Positions 8,635-17,606 of a stretch of DNA of 64,000 nucleotides are shown one piece after another; within the stretch, counting starts at the first letter, position 1, and each line of letters begins with the position of its first letter. Made by a program: the position numbers and the translations under genes. The notes under the pieces are model-generated. The model saw only the letters and a list, made by a program, of their open reading frames with translations. It ran no database searches and had not been told where the DNA came from. The stretch is from Streptomyces sp. RKAG290 (GTDB taxonomy: Bacteria; Actinomycetota; Actinomycetes; Streptomycetales; Streptomycetaceae). The stretch spans positions 5,331,894 through 5,395,893 of the forward strand of contig NZ_JAJOZC010000001.1 in NCBI RefSeq assembly GCF_023701695.1. Reading direction: 5' to 3'.

Positions 8635-9518
8635 GCGAGCCTCCCCGTCAGTCCGCGCGGCCGGACGAGCAGCAGCGCGGCGAGCAGGACGACGACCGCC
8701 AGGTCGCCGAGGCCCGCTGCGGTGTAGTAGTTGGCGAACTGCTGGACCAGGCCGATGACCACGGACGCCACGGCCGCGCCGGTCACCGAGCCCATGCCGC
8801 CGGTGACCACCACGACGAACGCGAAGATCAGCAGCGAGGTGCCCTGGCGGGGGTCGACCGAGCCGAAGTACAGCCCGCCGAGCGCCCCGCCGAGTGCGGC
8901 GGCGCAGCCCCCGATCGCGAAGACGAGGGTGAACGCCCGGCGCACGTCGATGCCGAGCGCGGTGACCATCGCCCGGTCCTCGACCCCCGCCCGCACGACG
9001 AGGCCGTGCCGGGTCCGGCCGAGGAAGAGCCGCAGCGCCACCAGGACCACGACCGCGGCCGCGACCAGCACCAGCCGGTTGACCGGGACCTGGGCGCCCA
9101 GCAGCCCGAAGGTGCCGGACAGTGCCTTCGGGCCCGGGAAGGTCCGGGCGTCCGCGCCCCAGATGCCCGACAGCAGTGCCGGGACGGCGAGCCCCACCCC
9201 GACCGTGGCCAGCACCTGCTCGCGCGGCCGGGTGTAGAGCGGGCGGACGACGGCGAGTTCGAGGAGCACGGCGGCCGCGGTGCCCACCGCCGTGCCGAAC
9301 AGGATCGCGAGGACGAAGCCGGCCCCGCCGGGGCCCGCGCCGGGCAGGTTCCCGGACGCCGCCCACCAGGTGCCGTACGCGCCGACCGAGAGCAGCGCCC
9401 CGTGCGCGAAGTTGAGTACGTCCATCAGGCCGAAGATCAGCGAGAGTCCGGACGCGATGAGGAAGTAGAGGGCTCCCAGACCGAGTCCGGTCATGGTGAG
9501 CAGCACGATGGTGGACAT
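8631..9518 (-). CDS. livH: Branched-chain amino acid-type ABC permease LivH
   Basis: First membrane subunit of a Liv/HAAT importer, 295 residues with about eight transmembrane segments. The typical N-terminal signature SGLSLIFGLMDVLNFAHGAL is present, and the loop before TFVLVFAIGG-like residues near 195-215 fits the ATPase-coupling region. The ATG at 9518 overlaps the livF stop, and its own stop overlaps the livM start, so it is tightly coupled. The substrate of this transporter is unknown; Liv-type systems also carry amides, urea and aromatic acids. Confidence 0.88.
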   Translation of the reverse strand: MSTIVLLTMTGLGLGALYFLIASGLSLIFGLMDVLNFAHGALLSVGAYGTWWAASGNLPGAGPGGAGFVLAILFGTAVGTAAAVLLELAVVRPLYTRPREQVLATVGVGLAVPALLSGIWGADARTFPGPKALSGTFGLLGAQVPVNRLVLVAAAVVVLVALRLFLGRTRHGLVVRAGVEDRAMVTALGIDVRRAFTLVFAIGGCAAALGGALGGLYFGSVDPRQGTSLLIFAFVVVVTGGMGSVTGAAVASVVIGLVQQFANYYTAAGLGDLAVVVLLAALLLVRPRGLTGRLA

Positions 9519-10264
9519 CAGGAATCCGCCTTCACAGGAGGTTCTTCGGTGACCGGCCCGTGGCCCACGCCGAGCAGCCGGCGGACCGCCGCCGCGTCGC
9601 CGAGCAGTTCGTCCGCCGGGCCCCGGTGGGCGGTCCGGCCGTCGGCGAGCACCACGCAGTGCTCGGCCAGGCGGCGTACGACGGCGAGGTTCTGTTCCAC
9701 GAGGAGCACCGGCACCGCCTCGGCGGCCCGCTCCAGCACCTGGGCCACCTCGGTGACCACCTTCGGTGCCAGGCCCTTGGTGGGTTCGTCCGCGATGATC
9801 AGCCGGTTGGTGTTCAGCAGGGTGCGGCCGATGGCGACCATCTGCTGCTGGCCGCCGGACAGCGTCCCGGCCAACTGCCGCGCTCGCTGCTTGAGTTCGG
9901 GGAAGAGCTCATGGACCAGGGGGTAGGCGGGCTCGCCCGCACCGCTTCGTTCGGCCAGCCGGAGGTTCTCCGCCACGGTCAGTCCGGCGAAGATGCCGCG
10001 GTCCTCGGGGGCGTAACCCACCCCCCGCCGGACCACGGCGTGGGTGGGCAGCGTCACGGTCTCCTCGCCGTCCAGCCGCACACTGCCGCTGCGCGGGACC
10101 AGGCCGAGCACGCCCCGGACCGTCGTGGTCTTGCCGGCGCCGTTGCGGCCGAGCAGCGCGGTCACGCCGTGGGCGGCGACGTCCAGGTCGACGCCGTGCA
10201 GGATGTGGCGGCCGCCGATCAGGACCCGCAGGTCCCGTACGGCGAGCAGGGTCCGGGCGCTCAC
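9518..10264 (-). CDS. livF: ABC transporter ATP-binding protein LivF
   Basis: Second ATPase of the Liv-type importer, 248 residues. Walker A is LLGRNGAGKTT, the signature LSGGQQQMVAIGRTL, and Walker B LIIADEPTKGL, with the LivF-typical EDRGIFAGLTVAENL before the signature. The GTG start at 10264 overlaps the stop of livG (GTGA). It works with LivG, LivH, LivM and the LivK-type binding protein, which are all in this operon. Confidence 0.9.
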   Translation of the reverse strand: MSARTLLAVRDLRVLIGGRHILHGVDLDVAAHGVTALLGRNGAGKTTTVRGVLGLVPRSGSVRLDGEETVTLPTHAVVRRGVGYAPEDRGIFAGLTVAENLRLAERSGAGEPAYPLVHELFPELKQRARQLAGTLSGGQQQMVAIGRTLLNTNRLIIADEPTKGLAPKVVTEVAQVLERAAEAVPVLLVEQNLAVVRRLAEHCVVLADGRTAHRGPADELLGDAAAVRRLLGVGHGPVTEEPPVKADS

Positions 10265-11052
10265 AGTCCCTCCCCGAGATAGGCCTGTTGCACGGTCGGA
10301 TCGGCGGTGACCGCCTCCGGGGTGTCCAGCGCCAGCAGCCGGCCGTGGTGCATCACCGCGAGCCGGTCGGCCAGGCCGAGGAGCACGTCCATGTGGTGCT
10401 CGACCATGAGGACCGTGCGCCCCTCGTCCCGGTGCAGGGTGCGGATGAGTTCGGTCAGCGCCGGGACCTCCTCCGCGCTCACCCCGGCCATCGGCTCGTC
10501 GAGCAGCATCAGCCGGGGCTCGCCCACCAGCAGCACGGCCAGCTCCAGCTTCCGCTTCTCGCCGTGCGAGAGCTCGGCCGCCGTCGCCCCGGCCCGGTGG
10601 CCGAGGCCGGTGCGCTCCAGCACGCCGGCCACCTCGGCGGGGTACGGGTCGGCGCGCCGCCACAGCCGGTACGAGCCGCCCCGGGCGGCCTGCGCGGCCA
10701 GCCGGACGTGGTCGGCCACGGTCATCGCGGGCCAGAGGCTGGACGTCTGGAACGTCCGGCCGATCCCGCGCCGGGCCCGCACGTGCGCGGGCCGGCCGGT
10801 CACGTCGGCGCCGTCCAGCTCGATCGTGCCCGCGGTCGGCATCGTGAGTCCGCTGATGAGGTTGAACAGGGAGGTCTTTCCGGCACCGTTGGGGCCGATG
10901 AAGGCGAGGAACTCGCCCTCACGGACGCCCAGGGTGACGTCCTGGACGATGCTCGCGCCGCCGATGCTCCAGCCGAGCGCGTCCAGCCGGAGCACGGGTG
11001 GTGCGCAATCCGCCCGGCCGTCCCGATGTGCGAGGGGGTGCGGTGCGGTCAC
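10261..11052 (-). CDS. livG: ABC transporter ATP-binding protein LivG
   Basis: First ATPase of the Liv-type importer, 263 residues. Walker A is FIGPNGAGKTSLFNLISG, the signature region LSHGEKRKLELAVLL, and Walker B LMLLDEPMAGVS. RGIGRTFQTSSLW is the usual LivG Q-loop. The signature reads LSHGE instead of LSGGQ, a common LivG variant. It follows the binding protein by 3 bases and overlaps livF by four. Confidence 0.9.
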   Translation of the reverse strand: MTAPHPLAHRDGRADCAPPVLRLDALGWSIGGASIVQDVTLGVREGEFLAFIGPNGAGKTSLFNLISGLTMPTAGTIELDGADVTGRPAHVRARRGIGRTFQTSSLWPAMTVADHVRLAAQAARGGSYRLWRRADPYPAEVAGVLERTGLGHRAGATAAELSHGEKRKLELAVLLVGEPRLMLLDEPMAGVSAEEVPALTELIRTLHRDEGRTVLMVEHHMDVLLGLADRLAVMHHGRLLALDTPEAVTADPTVQQAYLGEGL

Positions 11053-11055
11053 GGT

Positions 11056-12309
11056 TCAGCCCGCCGAGGGCTTCACGGGCGGCGCCACGGTGTCCATCGG
11101 TTCGGTGTCCAGCAATTCGGGCTCGGCGGCGGCGCCCTTGCCGGTCAGCCGGGCCACGAACATCGGCTGCACCAGTGCGTGGTCCTCGGCCCGGACCTGC
11201 TCCTTGCCCTTCACCCCGTCGAAGCTCCAGCCCTCCAGGGCCTTCACCATCGCGGCCGGGTCGGTGGCGCTGCCCCCGGCCACCGCGCGCACGACCATCT
11301 GGGCCGCGGTGAAACCGTCCGGGGTGAACAGGTCGGGGGTGCCGCCGGCCTTCGTCACCGAGTCGAGCATGGCCTTCTCCACGGCGTTGCCGCCGCCCGC
11401 GCCGGGGAAGTAGTGGGCCAGGAACGACACCTTGGCCCCGGCCGCGCCGAAGACCGGGTACGAGGCCGTGCCGGCCAGCCCGGTGACGACCTTGCCCGCG
11501 CCCAGCACCCCCTGCTGGTCGAGCGCGGTCCACAGCGCCGGTGCGGTGGAACCGGCCCAGGCCACGAAGACCAGGTCGGGCCCGCCCGACTTCACCTGCC
11601 GGGCGAACGGCGTCAGGTCCGTCGCGCTGGGCGGCGCCAGCACGGAACCCACCTTCGCGCCCTTCGCGCCGAGCACCGCCTTCACCGCGGCGACGTTCGC
11701 CTGGCCGAACGTGGAGTCCTGGGCCAGCACCGTGATCTTCTTGCCCTCGGCGTCGCCGAGCATCGCCCCCGCCGTGAGGATGTCCTGGTAGGACTGGCGG
11801 CCCGAGCGGAAGGTGTAGTCGTTGATCCCGGTCACCGCGTCGGTGGCCGCCGGGCCGCTGACGTAGAGCACCTTGTTCTGGGCGGCGAGCGGCGCCATCT
11901 GCAGGGCGACGCCGGAGTCGGTGGTGCCGGCCAGCACCTTGTAGCCCTTGCCGATCAGGTTCTTCGCCGCGGAGACGGCCTTGCCCGGGTCGCCCGCGTC
12001 GTCCTGCTCGGTGACCTCGATGCGGTGGCCGGCGACCTTGCCGGTGCCCTTGGTCGCGTAGTCCAGGCCCGCCATGAAGCCGTCGCGGTACTGCTTGCCG
12101 TAGTCCGCGAGCAGCCCGGTCCTGGAGTAGACCAGGCCCACCTTCACGGCCGCGCCGCTGCCCGACTTCCCGCTCTTCGCCTCCTCGCTGCCCGCCTTGC
12201 CGGCGGCGGTGCACCCGGTCAGCAGCAGACCGGCGGTGGCCAGTACGGCGAGGGCGGGCAGGGATCTGTGCTGGACGGTGCGGGTTGCTCTGCTGGCTCT
12301 GCGACGCAT
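11056..12309 (-). CDS. livK: Liv-type ABC transporter substrate-binding lipoprotein
   Basis: Extracellular binding protein of the importer, 417 residues. The N-terminus is basic, followed by a hydrophobic segment and a lipobox LLLTGC with the lipidated Cys33. The rest resembles the Peripla_BP_6 family (VKVGLVYSRTG at the start of the mature domain, then DDAGDPGKAVSAAKNLI). The start at 12309 gives a normal lipoprotein signal. A Lys/Ser/Glu-rich linker follows the Cys. The ligand cannot be predicted. A KstR-like repressor gene lies 135 bases upstream on the same strand, so the importer may belong to the lipid or sterol-like regulon (inference). Confidence 0.88.
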   Translation of the reverse strand: MRRRASRATRTVQHRSLPALAVLATAGLLLTGCTAAGKAGSEEAKSGKSGSGAAVKVGLVYSRTGLLADYGKQYRDGFMAGLDYATKGTGKVAGHRIEVTEQDDAGDPGKAVSAAKNLIGKGYKVLAGTTDSGVALQMAPLAAQNKVLYVSGPAATDAVTGINDYTFRSGRQSYQDILTAGAMLGDAEGKKITVLAQDSTFGQANVAAVKAVLGAKGAKVGSVLAPPSATDLTPFARQVKSGGPDLVFVAWAGSTAPALWTALDQQGVLGAGKVVTGLAGTASYPVFGAAGAKVSFLAHYFPGAGGGNAVEKAMLDSVTKAGGTPDLFTPDGFTAAQMVVRAVAGGSATDPAAMVKALEGWSFDGVKGKEQVRAEDHALVQPMFVARLTGKGAAAEPELLDTEPMDTVAPPVKPSAG

Positions 12310-12444
12310 GGTGACCGGCTCCTCGGCGTGTTCCTGTGATGTCGCCGAACCGTATGAACACCGCGCCGTCGTCGATATGGTGCAGGGCACCTCACCTGGC
12401 CGGGGGGCCGTGTGGGTGCCGCACATGGGCAGCGGCCCGCGAAC

Positions 12445-13065
12445 TCAGCGGGCCGGGTCCTCGGCCGTCAGGTCGATCAGCCGGCACACCGTCTCGATGT
12501 CTATCTTCACCTGCGCGATCGACGCCCGGCCGGACAGCCAGGTGATCAGCGCCGAGTGCCAGGTGTGCTCGATGACCCGAACGGCCGAGAGCTGCTCGGG
12601 CGTCGGGTGCTCCAGCCCCATCGAGTCCAGGATGATCGCCGTCGTGAGCCGCGAGACGGTGTCCACCTCGGGGCTCACACTGCGGTCCGCGAAGGTCAGG
12701 GCGCGCACCATCGCGTCCGCCAGGTGCGGTTCGCGCTGGAGCGCGCGGAACGCCCGCATCAGGGTGTCGGCCACCCGGTCCGCCGCGTCGTCCCCGGCCG
12801 GCGGACGTTTGCGCAGCGTCGCGTGCATGTGCTGGAGCTGGTCCTGCATGGTGGCGACCAGCAGATGGATCTTGGACGGGAAATAGCGGTACAGGGTGCC
12901 CAGGGCGACCCCGGCAGCCTCCGCCACCTCACGCATCTGGACGGCCTCGAAACCGCCCCTGCTGGCGAGCTGGGCGCTGGCGTGCAGGATGCGCCGGCGC
13001 CGGGCCTCCTGGCGTTCCGTCAGGGGCGGCGATGCCGGTCTGGCTTCCGCTGTCATGTGTCCCAT
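12445..13065 (-). CDS. KstR-like TetR-family transcriptional repressor
   Basis: A repressor of about 206 residues. The N-terminal HTH holds GGFEAVQMREVAEAAGVALG followed by TLYRYFPSKIHLLV, which is close to mycobacterial KstR, the ligand-relieved repressor of cholesterol catabolism (remembered similarity). The C-terminal ligand-binding domain keeps the pattern EPHLADAMVRALTFADRSVS seen in that group. Possible starts are 13065 (MGHMTAE) and 13056 (MTAEAR); the ribosome site does not decide. Exact KstR-type boxes occur beside this gene and before two operons of fatty-acid or steroid-type enzymes in the window, so those are its probable targets. It precedes the Liv transporter. Confidence 0.85.
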   Translation of the reverse strand: MGHMTAEARPASPPLTERQEARRRRILHASAQLASRGGFEAVQMREVAEAAGVALGTLYRYFPSKIHLLVATMQDQLQHMHATLRKRPPAGDDAADRVADTLMRAFRALQREPHLADAMVRALTFADRSVSPEVDTVSRLTTAIILDSMGLEHPTPEQLSAVRVIEHTWHSALITWLSGRASIAQVKIDIETVCRLIDLTAEDPAR

Positions 13066-13218
13066 CCCCGTGGCTTCAGTCCGCGACCGCGAGGACGCGG
13101 CGGGCGGTCCGGCGGCGCACAGCATGCCAGGGTGTGTGTCGTGGCGCGAATCACCTGATCCGGCCGTTGCACCGACGCTACCTGCCGGTAGATTCGTAGC
13201 TCATTGCACGATCCAGTC

Positions 13219-13232
13219 TGTAACTTGTTCTA
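13219..13232. promoter_or_regulatory. KstR-type operator between the repressor and glycosyltransferase genes
   Basis: The 14-mer TGTAACTTGTTCTA matches TNNAACNNGTTNNA at all eight fixed positions. It lies 154 bases before the repressor gene and 54 bases before the glycosyltransferase start, in the divergent intergenic region. It may serve for autoregulation, for control of the glycosyltransferase operon, or both. Confidence 0.65.
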
Positions 13233-13286
13233 GATTAGCGTGAGCGGTTACGCTCCGGCGAACACGCAGTGAGAAGGGGGCCGAGT

Positions 13287-14627
13287 GTGACCGCTGAGGC
13301 CATAGAGTCGGGCCCCCGCACGGGCGTCGGTACGTCGGACACGGAAGCAGACCCGGCCGGTGACCGGCCGTTGCGCATCGCGCTCCTCACCTACAAGGGC
13401 AACCCCTTCTGCGGCGGCCAGGGCGTCTACGTGCGCCATCTCGCCCGGGAGCTCGCCCGGCTGGGCCACAGCGTCGAGGTGATCGGCGCCCAGCCCTACC
13501 CCGTGCTCGACGAGGGCGTCCCGCTCACCGAGCTGCCGAGCCTGGACCTCTACCGGCACCCCGACCCGTTCCGCACCCCGAAGCCGGGCGAGTACCGGGA
13601 CTGGATCGACGCCACCGAGGTCGCCACCATGTGGACCGGCGGATTCCCCGAGCCGCTCACCTTCAGCCTGCGCGTCCGGCGCCATCTCGCCGCCAGGCGG
13701 GGCGAGTTCGACGTCATCCACGACAACCAGACGCTGGGCTACGGGCTCCTCGCGGACCTCGGTGCCCCGCTGGTCACCACCATCCACCACCCCATCACCG
13801 TCGACCGGCAGCTCGACCTGGACGCCGCGCCGACCCGTCGCCGCCGCCTCTCCGTCCGCCGCTGGTACGCCTTCACCCGCATGCAGAAGCGGGTCGCCCG
13901 CAGGCTGCCGTCCGTGCTCACCGTCTCCGGCTCCTCCAAGCAGGAGATCGTCGACCACCTCGGTGTGCACCCCGGCCGGGTCCACGTCGTGCACATCGGC
14001 GCCGACACCGACCTGTGGTCGCCCGACCCCTCGGTCGCCGAGGTCCCCGGGCGCATCGTCACCACCTCCAGCGCCGACGTCCCGCTCAAGGGCCTCGTCC
14101 ATCTCGTCGAGGCGCTCGCCAAGCTCCGCGCCGGGAATCCGGCCGCGCACCTGGTGGTCGTCGGCCGACGGGCCGAGGACGGACCGGTCGCGCAGGCCAT
14201 CGAGCGGCACGGGCTCGGGGACGCCGTCGAATTCGTCAAGGGCATCAGCGACACCGAGCTCGTCGACCTGGTGCGCAGCGCGCAGATCGCCTGTGTCCCC
14301 TCCCTGTACGAGGGCTTCTCGCTGCCCGCCGCCGAGGCCATGGCCACCGGCACCCCGCTCGTCGCCACCACCGGCGGTGCGATCCCCGAGGTCGCCGGCC
14401 CGGACGGCGAGACCTGCCTGGCCGTCCCGCCCGCCGACGCCGGCGCGCTGGCCGACGCGCTCGGCCGGCTGCTCGGCGACGCCCCGCTGCGCGCCCGGCT
14501 CGGTGCCGCGGGCCGGGCACGCGTGCTCGCCCGCTTCACCTGGAAGCAGGCGGCGATCGGTACCGCCGCGCTCTACCGCGAGGCCATCGCCGCCCGAACC
14601 GCCACCGGACCCGGCGGCGCTCGGTGA
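13287..14627 (+). CDS. Glycosyltransferase family 4 protein
   Basis: GT-B-fold glycosyltransferase of 446 residues that transfers a sugar from a nucleotide donor to an unknown acceptor. N-terminal acceptor domain begins RIALLTYKGNPFCGGQGVYV; the C-terminal donor domain has the EX7E-type motif in SLYEGFSLPAAEAMATG. The GTG at 13287 is chosen because AGAAGGGGG lies 7 bases upstream; a GTG at 13269 is less well placed. It leads a set with a SAM methyltransferase and an alpha-toroid protein. An exact KstR-type box lies 54 bases upstream. The product of the set is not known; a glycosylated, methylated lipid or terpenoid is possible (inference). Confidence 0.86.
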   Translation: MTAEAIESGPRTGVGTSDTEADPAGDRPLRIALLTYKGNPFCGGQGVYVRHLARELARLGHSVEVIGAQPYPVLDEGVPLTELPSLDLYRHPDPFRTPKPGEYRDWIDATEVATMWTGGFPEPLTFSLRVRRHLAARRGEFDVIHDNQTLGYGLLADLGAPLVTTIHHPITVDRQLDLDAAPTRRRRLSVRRWYAFTRMQKRVARRLPSVLTVSGSSKQEIVDHLGVHPGRVHVVHIGADTDLWSPDPSVAEVPGRIVTTSSADVPLKGLVHLVEALAKLRAGNPAAHLVVVGRRAEDGPVAQAIERHGLGDAVEFVKGISDTELVDLVRSAQIACVPSLYEGFSLPAAEAMATGTPLVATTGGAIPEVAGPDGETCLAVPPADAGALADALGRLLGDAPLRARLGAAGRARVLARFTWKQAAIGTAALYREAIAARTATGPGGAR

Positions 14628-14716
14628 CACCGCCCCGCCCGAGCCCCTGACACCGCTCCACCCCCGCCCTCGCTCCCCGAATCTCCCCGAACCCTCGACC
14701 GCGAAAGCAGGCATTC

Positions 14717-15492
14717 GTGCTGACCGTGGACTTCACCCGCTTCCCGCTCGCCGCAGGCGACCGAGTGCTCGACCTGGGCTGCGGCGCCGGACGCCACGCC
14801 TTCGAGTGCTACCGGCGCGGCGCCCAGGTGGTGGCTCTCGACCAGAACGGCGAGGAGATCCGCGAGGTCGCGAAGTGGTTCGCCGCGATGAAGGAGGCCG
14901 GGGAGGCCCCCGAAGGAGCCACCGCCACCGCGATGGAGGGCGACGCGCTCAACCTGCCGTTCCCCGACGAGTCCTTCGACGTCGTGATCATCTCCGAGGT
15001 GATGGAGCACATCCCCGACGACAAGGGCGTGCTCGCCGAGATGGTCCGGGTCCTGAAGCCGGGCGGCCGGATCGCGGTCACCGTGCCGCGCTACGGCCCC
15101 GAGAAGGTCTGCTGGACGCTCTCCGACGCCTACCACGAGGTCGAGGGCGGCCACATCCGCATCTACAAGGCCGACGAGCTGCTCGGCCGGATGCGCGGCG
15201 CGGGCCTCAAGCCGTACGGCACCCACCACGCGCACGCGCTGCACTCGCCGTACTGGTGGCTGAAGTGCGCCTTCGGCGTCGACAACGACAAGGCGCTGCC
15301 GGTGCGGGCGTACCACAAACTGCTGGTCTGGGACATCATGAAGAAGCCGATGGCCACCCGGCTCGCCGAGCAGCTGCTCAACCCGGTCGTCGGCAAGAGC
15401 TTCGTGGCCTACGCGACCAAGCCGCACCTGCCCGTCGCCGTGGCCACCGAGGCCCCGCGAAGGCCGACGACTCCGCCAAGGCCGAGGCGTGA
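14717..15492 (+). pseudogene. Class I SAM-dependent methyltransferase, frameshifted near the C-terminus
   Basis: Rossmann-fold methyltransferase of about 258 residues when repaired. Motif I is VLDLGCGAGRH, motif II region DVVIISEVMEHIPDD and motif III LKPGGRIAVTVP. The frame breaks at the CCCC run 15453-15456: with one more base the protein ends ADDSAKAEA at the TGA 15490-15492, which overlaps the GTG of the next gene (15489). Without it the frame runs on for about 90 residues inside the next gene. The natural end and the overlap favour a sequencing deletion. It is the middle gene of a set with a glycosyltransferase and an alpha-toroid protein; the acceptor is unknown. Confidence 0.8.
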
Positions 15493-16562
15493 CCCTTCCC
15501 GAGCGGACCGAACACCTTGTGCTGCCCGGAGTCCTCACCGCCGGACAGGCCACGGAAACCGTCAACGCGCTGCTCGCCGTGCAGTGCGAGGACGGCGCGC
15601 TGCCCTGGTTCCGGGGCCACCACCTGGACCCGTGGGACCACACCGAGGCCGCCATGGCCCTGGACGCGGCCGGCGAGCACGCCGCCGCGGAACGCGCGTA
15701 CGAGTGGCTGGCCCGGAACCAGAACGCGGACGGCTCCTGGTACGCCGCCTACCACGACGGTGATCCGCAGCGGCCGACCGACCGCGGGCTGGAGAGCAAC
15801 TTCTGCGCGTACGTGGCTGTCGGCGTCTGGCACCACTACCTGGCCACCGGCGACGACGCGTTCGTCGACCGGATGTGGCCGACGGTCTTCGCCGCCGTCG
15901 AATTCGTCCTGCGGCTCCAGCAGCCCGGCGGGCAGATCGGCTGGAAGCAGGAGGAGGACGGCACCCACGTCCGGGACGCGCTGCTGACCGGCTCGTCGTC
16001 CATCCACCAGGCGCTGCGCTGCGCGCTCGCGATCGCGGAACGCCGCGAGGAGCCGCAGCCCGACTGGGAGCTGGCCACCGGCGCACTCGCCCACGCGATC
16101 CGCAGCCACCCGGAGCGCTTCCTGGACAAGAGCCACTACTCGATGGACTGGTACTACCCGGTCCTCGGCGGCGCGCTCGACGGCGCGGCGGCCACGGCGC
16201 GGATCGAGGAGGGCTGGGAGCGGTTCGTCGTCCCGGACCTCGGAGTGCGCTGCGTGCTGCCCAACCCGTGGGTGACCGGCGGCGAGAGCTGCGAACTCGC
16301 CCTGGCGCTCTGGGTCATGGGTGAGTCCGACCGGGCCCTGGAGGTCCTGCAGTCCATCCAGCATCTGCGTGCGGAGGACGGGATGTACTGGACGGGTTAC
16401 GTCTTCGAGGGCAACCGGGCTTTCTGGCCGGAGGAACGCACGGCGTGGACCGCGGGTTCGCTGCTTCTGGCGGTGGCCGCACTCGGTGGGGACGAGGCGA
16501 CCACCGCCGTCTTCAGCGGGGAACGGCTGCCGAAGGGGCTGGAGCCGGACTGCTGCGGCTGA
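15489..16562 (+). CDS. Alpha-toroid protein, prenyltransferase/terpene-cyclase-like
   Basis: A 357-residue protein of the alpha/alpha-barrel (toroid) kind, similar to proteins named prenyltransferase or squalene-cyclase-like in actinomycetes. Repeated aromatic-acidic helical units are seen: QCEDGALPWFRGHHLDPWDH, NQNADGSWYAAY and EDGMYWTGYVFEGNRAFWP. No DXDD cyclase motif is evident, so catalytic activity as a cyclase is doubtful; a six-hairpin glycosidase-like role is the alternative. The GTG overlaps the repaired methyltransferase stop by four bases, so it is co-translated. It ends two Cys before the stop (DCCG). Confidence 0.72.
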   Translation: MTLPERTEHLVLPGVLTAGQATETVNALLAVQCEDGALPWFRGHHLDPWDHTEAAMALDAAGEHAAAERAYEWLARNQNADGSWYAAYHDGDPQRPTDRGLESNFCAYVAVGVWHHYLATGDDAFVDRMWPTVFAAVEFVLRLQQPGGQIGWKQEEDGTHVRDALLTGSSSIHQALRCALAIAERREEPQPDWELATGALAHAIRSHPERFLDKSHYSMDWYYPVLGGALDGAAATARIEEGWERFVVPDLGVRCVLPNPWVTGGESCELALALWVMGESDRALEVLQSIQHLRAEDGMYWTGYVFEGNRAFWPEERTAWTAGSLLLAVAALGGDEATTAVFSGERLPKGLEPDCCG

Positions 16563-16593
16563 GCCGCCCCGGTCCGGCTGCCGGCCTCACCGT

Positions 16594-16884
16594 TCAGTGG
16601 CGGATGCGGCCGGCCACGGCGTGCCCGATGAACAGGTACACGACGGCGGCGAGGCCGTATCCGGCGACGACGTTGGCCCATGCCCTGTCGAACGTGAACA
16701 GGTCGTACGACCAGCCGGCGAGCCAGCGTGCCGTGTGCCGTACGAATTCGACCAGGTCGTTGCCCCGGTGGGCGTCGAGCAGATACATCAGGATCCACAG
16801 GCCGATGATGAAGGCCATGATGTCGGCTACGACGGCTATGACACGCGCTGCGGTGCTGCTTCCGTTGCCTCTTCTGTACGCCAT
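16594..16884 (-). CDS. Small two-helix membrane protein
   Basis: A 96-residue protein of unknown function. Two hydrophobic segments are seen: VIAVVADIMAFIIGLWILMY (about 15-34) and NVVAGYGLAAVVYLFIGHAV (about 71-90), with a soluble loop between them. The start at 16884 gives MAYRRGNG; longer starts upstream run into the intergenic region. It converges with the alpha-toroid gene, 31 bases apart. Confidence 0.65.
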   Translation of the reverse strand: MAYRRGNGSSTAARVIAVVADIMAFIIGLWILMYLLDAHRGNDLVEFVRHTARWLAGWSYDLFTFDRAWANVVAGYGLAAVVYLFIGHAVAGRIRH

Positions 16885-17023
16885 GGACACCGGATTGCCG
16901 CTTTCCGCGGGGTGAAACCCGGACGGCGCTCCCGGGTGGCGGTGAGTCCGCGCGGGCGCGAGCCTTGCGGGGGAGTGCTGCCCCGGCACCCCGTCGTGAT
17001 GTGCCCGGTCAGGGAGGCCAGTC

Positions 17024-17575
17024 GTGCCCGCTTCCGTACCGCTCCGCCGGCTGCTCGTGGCGCTGCTGCTGTCCTGCAGCGTGCTGGTGAGCGCCACCGC
17101 GTGCAGCAGTGACGACGACAGCAGCGCGAGCAGTTCGGCCTCGCCCACCGGCACGCAGTCCGCCCAGGCGCAGAAGCTCGCCAAGACGCGGTTCGTGGCC
17201 AACGCGGGGCTGGCCGCGGGCGCGACGTACCAGTGGGTGGTCAAGCCCTACCGTGCCGGCAAGTTCAAGAAGGGCGCCGACGGGCGGACCTTCGCGCTCG
17301 TCAAGGCCGGCCTCGCCGGCACCTTCGCCTACAACCGCCTCAAGGCCGCGTCGAACAACGCCAAGGGCGACCCGCTGCTGTCGAAGGCGGTGGCGCCGCT
17401 GGCCGCGAGCATCGCCTCGCTCAAGGGCCTCGCCACGAAGGTCCGCAAGGGCCAGGCGGGCGACGGCGACATCGGTGTCTTCGAGAGCGTCATCAGCAAC
17501 TTCAAGGCCGCCGGCAAGAGCGCGGGCGCCGAGGTGAAGGACCAGGTGCCGGCCACCTCGCAACTCGGCGGATAG
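17024..17575 (+). CDS. Secreted lipoprotein, function unknown
   Basis: A 183-residue protein with a hydrophobic signal and lipobox VSATAC (lipidated Cys27), then a Ser/Asp-rich linker. The mature domain is helical, Ala/Lys-rich and has no motif I recognise. It starts with GTG at 17024. It stands alone between the small membrane protein and the mycothiol-type enzyme, which starts 31 bases downstream; the two may share a transcript. Confidence 0.72.
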   Translation: MPASVPLRRLLVALLLSCSVLVSATACSSDDDSSASSSASPTGTQSAQAQKLAKTRFVANAGLAAGATYQWVVKPYRAGKFKKGADGRTFALVKAGLAGTFAYNRLKAASNNAKGDPLLSKAVAPLAASIASLKGLATKVRKGQAGDGDIGVFESVISNFKAAGKSAGAEVKDQVPATSQLGG

Positions 17576-17606
17576 CGGGGAGAGGGCCAGCCCTTAGAGT
17601 GCCCGG

